Shown piece by piece: positions 1-5,291 of a stretch of DNA of 5,291 bases. The stretch comes from Pseudomonadota bacterium (GTDB taxonomy: Bacteria > Pseudomonadota > Gammaproteobacteria > Steroidobacterales > Steroidobacteraceae). The stretch spans positions 1 through 5,291 of the forward strand of contig JAKBBE010000170.1 of NCBI GenBank assembly GCA_021826035.1. The letters run 5' to 3'. The first letter of the stretch is position 1. Each line of letters starts with the position of its first letter. The notes beneath the pieces are model-generated. The model was not told the origin of the DNA, did not search any database, and worked only from the letters and a program-made list of their open reading frames with translations. Position numbers and translations under genes: made by a program.

Positions 1-616
1 CGGGGACGACCGCGCCCGGCTGCAGCAGGGAGAAGTGGTTTTCCGGCAGATACAGAACGCCGAGCGCGCAGCGCATGCGGGCGGTGGCCGCCGCAAGCAA
101 TGCGTGCAGGCACGAGCGCCCCCCGGGTGCCTGCTGTGCCGGGCCGGGCAACTCGAGCAACCACTGCAGATCCGCCGTGCGCTCGGTGAGCAGCTGCATC
201 GCCGTGTGGCGCGCCCGGTCCTCCTTAAGCTGACGACATAGGCACCCCAGCAGCGGCTGCAGCGCGGCGGCCAGATCAGGCGCCTCCTCCAGACTCGCGC
301 AGGGGCTCGCCAGCCCCACCACGCCCAGCAGCTCGCCCTCGGCCGAAACCAACGGCAGCCGCACCTGGAGCACTCCGGCGGTGACGTCGCGGAGGGGCTC
401 GAGCGGGCCGCCCGACAGCCACCCCAACTCGCGCATCCGTGCGGCGCAGGGCTCGCCCGGCAGCGAACCCCAGGCCTCCAGCACACCGAGGGTGCCATCG
501 AGCAGGCACATGCCCTGCAGCTCCCCGAGAATGCTGCGAGCCCAGCCGACATAGGCGTAGAAGGCCCCCTCGGCGGGGTCGCATTCGGGCGCGGACGAGG
601 CGATCTCCTGCAGCAT
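1..616 (-). CDS. GAF-domain sensory protein, N-terminal part (3' end beyond window)
   Basis: The frame is open from ATG at 616 to the left edge: 205 codons with no stop and a strong G/C third-position bias. Residues about 25-130 read as a GAF-like fold, with alternating strands such as LQVRLPLVSAEGELLGVVGL near 83-102 and a closing helix at 112-135. A probable coiled coil follows (about 132-156). A second GAF domain then begins near 170, with the typical strand ALGVLYLPE at 184-192, and is cut by the window edge. GAF domains bind small ligands or mediate dimerisation. Families with this layout usually carry a GGDEF/EAL, histidine kinase or similar output domain further on, but none is visible here. 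There is no signal peptide or membrane segment, so it is probably cytoplasmic. Start: ATG 616 has only weak Shine-Dalgarno sequence. The same frame stays open back to the upstream gene's stop at 731-733, and GTG at 703 would add 29 residues, but that stretch contains rare codons (TTA, AGG). It lies 114 bp behind the GGDEF-EAL gene (27 bp if GTG 703 is used) and is probably co-transcribed with it. Confidence 0.8.
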   Translation of the reverse strand, partial: MLQEIASSAPECDPAEGAFYAYVGWARSILGELQGMCLLDGTLGVLEAWGSLPGEPCAARMRELGWLSGGPLEPLRDVTAGVLQVRLPLVSAEGELLGVVGLASPCASLEEAPDLAAALQPLLGCLCRQLKEDRARHTAMQLLTERTADLQWLLELPGPAQQAPGGRSCLHALLAAATARMRCALGVLYLPENHFSLLQPGAVVP

Positions 617-706
617 GGGTGGCAGCCTAACTAAGCTCTCAGCCGGGGAGTTATCGACCAGATCGCGTTCAGACTGCAGGGCGGGGTGCCACGGAGCGGC
701 CACGCC

Positions 707-720
707 GTGACCGCCGTCAC
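707..720. repeat. Short perfect inverted repeat between the two signalling genes
   Basis: GTGAC-CGCC-GTCAC forms a 5-bp stem with a 4-base loop, starting 10 bases after the GGDEF-EAL stop codon. It has no T-tract on either strand, so it is not a convincing intrinsic terminator. It could be a minor mRNA hairpin in the intergenic leader of the GAF gene, a protein-binding dyad, or chance. Confidence 0.3.
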
Positions 721-730
721 ATCGCGCCGG

Positions 731-3412
731 TCAGGCGGCGGTGATCGCCACCAGGTCCCGGTCGAACGCCTCGATCGGCACCGGCCGCCCGAACAGGTAG
801 CCCTGGTACTGGTCGCAACCCTGGCGGATCAGGGTGTCCCACTGCCACTGCGTTTCGACGCCCTCGGCGATCACATCCAGAGTCAGACTGCGCGCCATCT
901 GCACGATGGTGTGCACGAGCGTCTCCCCGCCCGGATGGGCCATGCCGGTGACGAAGCTGCGGTCGATTTTCAGAATACTGATCGGCAGCTGGCGCAGATA
1001 GGACAACGAGGAATAACCGATCCCGAAATCGTCGATCGCGAAGCTCACGCCGAGCCGGCGCAAGGCCTGCATCTTCGGAATCACGTCATCCATGTCCTGG
1101 ATCGGCAGCCCCTCGGTGATTTCGAGCTCGAGCAGGCTCGGATCGATACCGGTGCGGGCGATGATGTCGCTGACCTCAGCGACAAAGTGCTCGGCGGCAA
1201 GCTGCTTGGGGCTGATGTTCACCGCCAATTTGAGCCGGCGCGCCGGGCGGCCCGGGCGCGACCACTCGCGCAGCTGCCGGCAGGCGCGCCCGAGCGCCCA
1301 GCGGCCAATCTCATGAATCAGGCCGATTTCCTCGGCGAGCGGCACCAGTTCGAGCGGCGAGACGACACCGCGCTGCGGATCATTCCAGCGCAGCAGCGCC
1401 TCGGCGCCGAGGGTCGTGCCGTGCACATCGACGCGGCGCTGAAAATACAGCTCGAGTTGATCGGTACTGAACTCGTGGCGCAGCCGCGACTCGAGCCGCG
1501 AGCGCCGCTCGAGCGCGAGCTGCATCCCCGGGGAAAACAGCCGCACCGCATTGCGCCCGGCGTCCTTGGCCGCATGGAGCGCCACGTCGGCACGCTTGAG
1601 CAGTTCGTTGAACCCGGCCCCGGACTCCCCGCCCCAAGGCGCGATGCCAATGCTCGCCGAGCACGACACCATCTGCCCGCCGATCAGATGCGGCTGCAGG
1701 ATCGTCGCGAGCAGATCCTCCGCGGTGCGACCCGCGGCCGCATCGGCACTCGCGCCATCGGCGCCGAGATCCTCCAGCACCATCAGGAACTCATCCCCGC
1801 CCACGCGCCCGACCAGATCTTCCCCCGGAACTGCCGCGCACAACCGCTCCGCGGTCTGCTGCAGCAGGACGTCGCCCGCCTGGTGCCCGAGCATGTCGTT
1901 GACGGCCTGGAACTTGTCCAGTCCGATCAGCAACGCCGCACCGTACCCACCGGCATGCTCGGCCCATTGCACGGCCGAGCGCAGCCGATCGAGCATGAAG
2001 CGCCGGTTCGGCAGCCCGGTGAGCGCATCGAAGTTCAGCAGGCGCGAGATGCGCTGCTCGGTGTCCTTCTGGTCGGACAGATCGGCCAGCGCACCGATGT
2101 AGTGTGTCCAGCGTCCGCCCTCGCCGCGCACCCCGGTGAGCGACAGCCACACCGGATACTCCTCGCCGTTCTTGCGTCGACCCCAGACCTCCCCCTGCCA
2201 GCGGGCGGACTCGCGGACCTGCGCGAGCAGCTCCGCAAGTGGCGGCCGCGAGGCGACGCACAGCACCGACAGCTCCTGGCCGAGCAGCTCCTCGAGGCCG
2301 TAGCCGCTCATCCGCCGCAGCGCCTCGTTGACCCGTATGATCCGTCCGGCCGCATCAGTCACCAGCATCGCACCGCTCGACTCGAACGCCAGCGCCGCGA
2401 TGTGCAGCTCCTCGGCGGCGCGCTCACGCTCGGCGCGCAGCTCGATCCGATCGAGCGCGTACTCGATGTCAACGACCATGCGCTCGAGAAGATCGCGGAT
2501 CTTGTCGGTGAACGCCTCCGGCTGCGTATCGTAGAGCACGAGCAGCGCATACACCGCACCGCCACGGCGCAGCGGCAGCGCGGCGCACGAACCCCACAGC
2601 ACCGGAGCGCCTTCGGTGCGCCACGGCGCCATGCGCGGGTCCTGCCGAAAGTCCTGCACGAACACGGCATGCCCCTCGCGCCATGCGACGCCGACCGGGC
2701 CGCGACCCTCGGGCCGGCTGGCGCTGACATGCACGGACAATTCGTTCAGATAGCGCTCGAATTGGCGCGACGCGCTGCAGCGTGCCAGCGGCTGGATGCG
2801 CCCGGAAGCCGGATCGGACTGTCCGATCCACGCCAAGCGGAGCTCACCGTAACGCACCGCGATCTGACAGACCCGATCGAACAGCTCCGCCTCGCTCGCG
2901 CAGCGTGCAATCAGCTGGTTAGTCTCGGCCAGAGTCGAGTACATGCGATTCAGGAACAGGTTTTGCTCGAGCTGCGCGCGCACCTCCGTGTGATCGCGCA
3001 CCGCGGCAATCAGTGTCTCGGAGGACAGCGAGCTCAAGCTGAGTTCGAGCGGGAACTCGCTGCCGTCGCGACGCGCCCCGAGCAGCACCCGGCCGCATCC
3101 CGATGGACCGGTGCGCCCTCGGGCCTCCCGGCGGGTGGCCTCGCATTCCTCACTGAAGCCAGGCACGAGGCGCTCCGCCGACTCCCCGACCAGCGCGGCC
3201 TCCGTCCAGCCGAACAGCGCTGCGGCGAGCGGATTGGCCTGGACGATTCGCCCTTGCCGGTCAACCACCAGCAACGCCTCCGGTGTGGAGGCGAAGAGTT
3301 CATGGCCGCTAAACGGCAGGCCCGCGACTGGGACTGGGCGGCCGTGCCGGATGAGCGTAAAGGCGGCAAACGCCAACGCCACCACGCCGCCGCCGACGGC
3401 CGCGAACATCAT
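731..3412 (-). CDS. Membrane-anchored PAS-GAF-PAS-GGDEF-EAL cyclic-di-GMP signalling protein
   Basis: A cyclic-di-GMP turnover protein of 893 residues from ATG 3412. Domains in order: one N-terminal transmembrane helix (about 3-20), PAS (about 37-142), GAF (about 157-317), a helical linker, PAS (about 332-447), GGDEF (about 455-625) and EAL (about 645-885). The sensory part probably faces the cytoplasm. EAL: E671 of EALLRW, N732 of VNISP, E764 of ELEITE, D794/D795 of DDFGIGYSSL, K815, E850 of AEGVET and Q870 of QGYLFGRP are all present, so phosphodiesterase activity (c-di-GMP to pGpG) is likely. GGDEF: the motif at 538-542 is exact, and the guanine-binding N505 and D514 and phosphate-contacting K616 and R620 are kept. 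However, the position of PleD metal ligand Asp327 is Gly497, and the inhibitory RxxD site has Pro529 instead of Arg, so cyclase activity is doubtful. Start: the frame also allows GTG at 3481 (916 residues), but ATG 3412 and ATG 3409 follow a GGGAG and begin directly at the membrane helix. The C-terminus is complete for an EAL protein. Confidence 0.95.
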   Translation of the reverse strand: MMFAAVGGGVVALAFAAFTLIRHGRPVPVAGLPFSGHELFASTPEALLVVDRQGRIVQANPLAAALFGWTEAALVGESAERLVPGFSEECEATRREARGRTGPSGCGRVLLGARRDGSEFPLELSLSSLSSETLIAAVRDHTEVRAQLEQNLFLNRMYSTLAETNQLIARCASEAELFDRVCQIAVRYGELRLAWIGQSDPASGRIQPLARCSASRQFERYLNELSVHVSASRPEGRGPVGVAWREGHAVFVQDFRQDPRMAPWRTEGAPVLWGSCAALPLRRGGAVYALLVLYDTQPEAFTDKIRDLLERMVVDIEYALDRIELRAERERAAEELHIAALAFESSGAMLVTDAAGRIIRVNEALRRMSGYGLEELLGQELSVLCVASRPPLAELLAQVRESARWQGEVWGRRKNGEEYPVWLSLTGVRGEGGRWTHYIGALADLSDQKDTEQRISRLLNFDALTGLPNRRFMLDRLRSAVQWAEHAGGYGAALLIGLDKFQAVNDMLGHQAGDVLLQQTAERLCAAVPGEDLVGRVGGDEFLMVLEDLGADGASADAAAGRTAEDLLATILQPHLIGGQMVSCSASIGIAPWGGESGAGFNELLKRADVALHAAKDAGRNAVRLFSPGMQLALERRSRLESRLRHEFSTDQLELYFQRRVDVHGTTLGAEALLRWNDPQRGVVSPLELVPLAEEIGLIHEIGRWALGRACRQLREWSRPGRPARRLKLAVNISPKQLAAEHFVAEVSDIIARTGIDPSLLELEITEGLPIQDMDDVIPKMQALRRLGVSFAIDDFGIGYSSLSYLRQLPISILKIDRSFVTGMAHPGGETLVHTIVQMARSLTLDVIAEGVETQWQWDTLIRQGCDQYQGYLFGRPVPIEAFDRDLVAITAA

Positions 3413-3516
3413 GAGCTCCCGCCGCAGCGGGCCAACGAGCCGCGACGCACGCCCGCACGGCCGGCATGGGCTGCAGTGCACGGTGCATCTCGAATCGGTA
3501 CTGGGTCGTCACGCAT
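3409..3516 (-). CDS. Possible 35-codon leader ORF overlapping the GGDEF-EAL start
   Basis: ATG at 3516 opens a frame of 35 codons. Its TGA (3411-3409) overlaps the proposed GGDEF-EAL start as ATGA. An AGGT lies 7 bases upstream of its ATG, a workable Shine-Dalgarno. The peptide is rich in Arg, Ala and Gly, has no recognised motif and no membrane segment. The overlap would suit translational coupling. Against it, short ORFs are common by chance in GC-rich DNA, and nothing in its composition marks it as coding. It is listed because its position could matter for choosing the start of the main gene. Confidence 0.25.
   Translation of the reverse strand: MRDDPVPIRDAPCTAAHAGRAGVRRGSLARCGGSS
3416..3420 (-). 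promoter_or_regulatory. Shine-Dalgarno supporting the internal ATG start of the GGDEF-EAL gene
   Basis: GGGAG on the minus strand sits 3 bases before ATG 3412 and 6 bases before the adjacent ATG 3409. Spacing to the second ATG is close to ideal, so either of the paired ATGs may be the true start. The alternative GTG at 3481 has only a GAG 7 bases upstream. This site is the main reason for preferring the shorter protein, which begins at the membrane helix. Confidence 0.5.
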
Positions 3517-3545
3517 TTGTATTACCTAGCACCCTAGATATACGA
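3517..3545 (-). promoter_or_regulatory. Probable promoter region of the GGDEF-EAL gene
   Basis: This short A+T-richer patch stands out from its GC-rich surroundings just upstream of the main gene. On the minus strand, TATATC and TACAAA (the latter running to about 3517) are each 4 of 6 matches to a sigma-70 -10 box. No good -35 box is found at standard spacing, so a weak or activator-dependent promoter, or another sigma factor, is possible. The assignment rests on position and composition only. Confidence 0.3.
3525..3537. repeat. Tandem CCTAG repeat, possible operator
   Basis: CCTAG occurs twice with 3 bases between copies (CCTAGCACCCTAG). CTAG is self-complementary, so the pair is also a dyad of two CTAG tetramers 8 bp apart, close to one helical turn centre to centre. 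CTAG is generally rare in proteobacterial DNA. Its place inside the presumed promoter suggests a repressor or activator site, though no regulator can be named. Confidence 0.35.
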
Positions 3546-4215
3546 CGCCGACGGACGAGACGGAGACGAAGGTCACAGCCCGGCAATCGAACAGATGATC
3601 TGTCGCGTCGTTTTACATATCCGGATGCGGTCCGATTCAGTCCGCCACCTCTGTGCGCGCCACCGGGTACCGGCTGTGCCGGACCTCGCGCCCGACGGCG
3701 CCGCGCAGTGCAGGCGAATTCGGTCCGCGGCGGAACGCAGCCCCAGAGGTCTCGCCCCCTTTCGGCGCCCTCATGATGAGACGCGGATGGGCCGCAACGG
3801 CGTGCTGCGCGGCCATCAGAGTCCGCGGCCGGAGGAATTCGGTCTGATGTGAAAGAGCGGACCGAACGGTTACCGCCGAGAAGAGGCGTCGACACCGGGC
3901 TCTGCGCTGACCGACGCGCCTTACGATCCAATGCTCAGGGACCGCGAGTGCACGCACCTGGCCCGCGAGGGCGCCGCGCTCATTCTTGCCTCGGGCCGGG
4001 CACAGCCCCCGCGAAGAGGACTACGAGTCGATCCCAGCGACAAAACTGATTCGCCCGCACCTCGACGCACCCTCCACTCGGTCGCGCGGCAGCTGGAAGC
4101 ACAAGAGCGCGGGGGTGCACGTACCTGACTCCCCCAGTCCGCGGATGCGCGCTCGGTCAACTCGGGTCACGGGGGTACTCTCAAGGGTGGCACGCGTCCC
4201 TGCGCGCCTCAATCG
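3546..4215. other. Long GC-rich intergenic region with no recognisable gene
   Basis: About 670 bp between the receptor's 3' hairpin and the presumed promoter of the signalling gene. Reading frames of 60-140 codons are open on both strands, but their products are Arg/Pro/Ala-rich, overlap each other in several frames and show no domain, signal peptide or membrane segment. A GGAGGA at 3831-3836 lies 12 bases before a GTG at 3849 that opens 66 codons; the spacing is long and the product is unrecognised. I see no tRNA T-arm consensus, IS ends or CRISPR-like repeats. It may hold the 5' leader of the GGDEF-EAL gene, a small RNA, or a decayed gene. Confidence 0.5.
3716..3866. repeat. Three copies of TTCGGTC in the intergenic region
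   Basis: GAATTCGGTC occurs directly repeated at 3716-3725 and 3835-3844. The first copy extends as TTCGGTCCGC (3719-3728), which is matched exactly in inverted form by GCGGACCGAA at 3857-3866. The intervals are 119 and about 128 bp. Copies this short could be regulator sites, remnants of a mobile sequence, or coincidence in GC-rich DNA. Confidence 0.3.
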
Positions 4216-4244
4216 CCGCCGCCGCCCGCAGCGGGCGGCGGCGG
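4216..4244 (-). terminator. Strong GC hairpin after the TonB-dependent receptor
   Basis: A perfect 13-bp stem (CCGCCGCCGCCCG against its complement) closes over a 3-base loop, 20 bases past the receptor's stop codon. Its position is that of a transcription terminator or an mRNA 3'-end stabiliser. No T-tract follows it in the minus direction (GCGATTGAGG), so it is not a canonical intrinsic terminator. Such U-less hairpins are often seen at gene ends in GC-rich genomes. Confidence 0.6.
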
Positions 4245-4264
4245 ACTTTGCCGTCAGTGATACT

Positions 4265-5291
4265 TCAGAAGTTCATCGTCAGCGACGCGTACACCAGACG
4301 TGGCGCGCCCGGGTTGGCAATCACGTACCCCGCGACAGGCGTCGCCAGCCCAGAGGTCTGGAAATATCCGCCCGAGCTCACGTACTCCGTCGAGTTGTAT
4401 TCCTTATTCGTGATATTGAGCATTTGCAGCGAAATCGTGCTGCCCTCCACGCCCGGCAGCCGATTGAACCATTTAGTCCGCGCAGTCAGCGACAGATTCA
4501 CCAGGTTGTAGGCCGGATTCGTCAATGTCGACGGCAATCCGGTGTTCTTGTTAAACAGGTAGCGCGCACCAATGTACTGATCCCAGAGCGTCGCCTTCAC
4601 TTTTGCAATCGGCAGCCTGAAGCGATACGTCACACCCGCGTTGATCGTATCCTTCGGCGAATTCGCCACCGGCAGTCCGTAGCCGGTCGGCTGCGGCCCG
4701 GACGGGCTGGTCGCCGACTGATACTCATTCCACTGACTGCTCAGGTAGCCGAAATTGCCGAACCCACTCCAGTGGCGTGTGAAGTTCGCACGCATCGAAA
4801 CGTCGACACCCTTATAGGTCGCCGACCCGTACCCAAAATACGTGAAGTTAGGGCTATTGGCCAGACCGGCCACACCATACGTCAAGGTCTCATTGCTCAG
4901 CAGGTTGTGGAAAAAGTCCACTGACGCATAGACATTGCGCAGTGAGCCGAGATGCAACGCCGCGTAGCGCAGACCGACGTCGTACTGCTCGGAGCGAGCC
5001 GGCTTCAGAGTCGCGAGATTGACCGGGTATCGATCCAAATTTCCAGAATTCGGATTATGACGAGTCACCGAGTAGTTCGCGAATAGATTCAGATTGCGAA
5101 CCAGCTCGTAATTCAACCCGAGAGACGGCTCCAACCTGACGAAATTGGTCGATTCATCCGGAGCAGTGTCGTAGCTCTGAAATTGAAAAGTCTGGCCATT
5201 CACGCTGATGCTCGAACCGCCGACCACCGGGAACGTGGGAATGGGCTGCCCATAATTACAACCCGTGATGTGGTATTCCGCACAGGCGACC
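4265..5291 (-). CDS. TonB-dependent outer-membrane receptor, C-terminal beta-barrel (5' end beyond window)
   Basis: The frame is open from the right edge to TGA at 4267-4265, about 341 residues, so the signal peptide, TonB box and plug domain lie outside the window. The visible part has the alternating aromatic/polar strand pattern of a TonB-dependent receptor barrel: LEPSLGLNYEL, QYDVGLRYAAL, YKGVDVSMRANF, INAGVTYRF, YNLVNLSLTAR, then ISLQMLNITNKEY and a final strand GAPRLVYASLTMNF. It ends in phenylalanine, the usual outer-membrane insertion signal recognised by the BAM complex. The family imports siderophores, cobalamin, carbohydrates or other scarce substrates using TonB/ExbB/ExbD energy; the substrate cannot be told from this fragment. 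Two cysteines nine residues apart near the right edge (ACAEYHITGC) probably sit in an extracellular loop and could form a disulfide. An in-frame GTG at 5227 is not the true start, because coding sequence clearly continues upstream. Base composition is lower in G+C than the neighbouring genes. Confidence 0.93.
   Translation of the reverse strand, partial: VACAEYHITGCNYGQPIPTFPVVGGSSISVNGQTFQFQSYDTAPDESTNFVRLEPSLGLNYELVRNLNLFANYSVTRHNPNSGNLDRYPVNLATLKPARSEQYDVGLRYAALHLGSLRNVYASVDFFHNLLSNETLTYGVAGLANSPNFTYFGYGSATYKGVDVSMRANFTRHWSGFGNFGYLSSQWNEYQSATSPSGPQPTGYGLPVANSPKDTINAGVTYRFRLPIAKVKATLWDQYIGARYLFNKNTGLPSTLTNPAYNLVNLSLTARTKWFNRLPGVEGSTISLQMLNITNKEYNSTEYVSSGGYFQTSGLATPVAGYVIANPGAPRLVYASLTMNF

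Noticed and set aside
276..584. A 102-codon minus-strand frame inside the GAF gene
   Set aside because: It is a shifted-frame shadow of the GAF coding sequence, Arg/Ala/Gly-rich, and the other minus frame has a coherent GAF sequence that stays open to the window edge.
686..3529. A 947-codon open frame on the plus strand covering nearly the whole GGDEF-EAL gene
   Set aside because: Its codons lie exactly opposite those of the real gene, so plus-strand stops would need TTA, CTA or TCA codons in the minus gene, which GC-rich genes avoid. The product is His/Arg/Gln-rich with no domain, while the minus frame has unmistakable PAS, GAF, GGDEF and EAL motifs.
3509..3957. Overlapping minus-strand frames of 140 and 106 codons in the intergenic region
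   Set aside because: They overlap in different frames, have compositions typical of GC-rich noncoding DNA, lack good ribosome sites and show no recognisable motif.
3849..4049. A 66-codon plus-strand frame from GTG 3849 behind a GGAGGA
   Set aside because: The spacer of 12 bases is long, the product is Arg/Pro-rich without motifs, and no neighbouring plus-strand gene supports it.
4110..4136. GGGGG...CCCCC pairing that might form a hairpin
   Set aside because: Only five bases pair across a 15-base loop, with no flanking extension or T-tract, so it is not a credible terminator or structured RNA.
3986..4924. A 312-codon plus-strand frame running from the intergenic region into the receptor gene
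   Set aside because: It crosses the GC hairpin and then lies antisense to a clear TonB-dependent receptor. The product is Arg-rich with no recognisable family features.

Overview
This is a GC-rich window, about two-thirds G+C across most of its length, with every supportable gene on the minus strand. Strong G/C third-position bias, a multi-domain PAS/GAF/GGDEF/EAL signalling protein and a TonB-dependent outer-membrane receptor together point to a free-living Gram-negative proteobacterium. A gammaproteobacterium of the Xanthomonadales/Nevskiales type is a reasonable guess, but the window holds no rRNA or other phylogenetic marker to fix it.

Layout, in the direction of minus-strand transcription (right to left): (1) From 5291 to 4265 lies the C-terminal part, about 341 residues, of a TonB-dependent receptor beta-barrel that enters from beyond the window. 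(2) It ends in a perfect 13-bp GC hairpin at 4216-4244. (3) About 670 bp of G+C-rich intergenic DNA (roughly 3546-4215) has no recognisable gene on either strand. (4) A short A+T-richer patch around 3516-3545, with two CTAG tetramers, probably holds the promoter for the next gene. (5) The main gene, 3412 to 731, encodes a membrane-anchored PAS-GAF-PAS-GGDEF-EAL protein for cyclic-di-GMP turnover. A 35-codon leader ORF may precede it and overlap its start by ATGA. (6) Downstream and on the same strand, a GAF-type sensory protein (616 to 1) runs off the left edge. It is probably the N-terminal half of a second signalling enzyme in the same transcription unit.

The main biological point is a mismatch inside the GGDEF-EAL protein. 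The GGDEF signature looks intact, and every EAL catalytic residue I could check is present. However, the first metal-binding Asp of the cyclase site is Gly, and the Arg of the RxxD inhibitory site is Pro. I infer that the protein is mainly a phosphodiesterase with a GTP-binding but poorly active or inactive cyclase domain. The receptor is separated from the signalling genes by its hairpin and the long gap, so a functional link between them is not supported. I found no CRISPR array, tRNA, rRNA, intact mobile element or obviously new system here.
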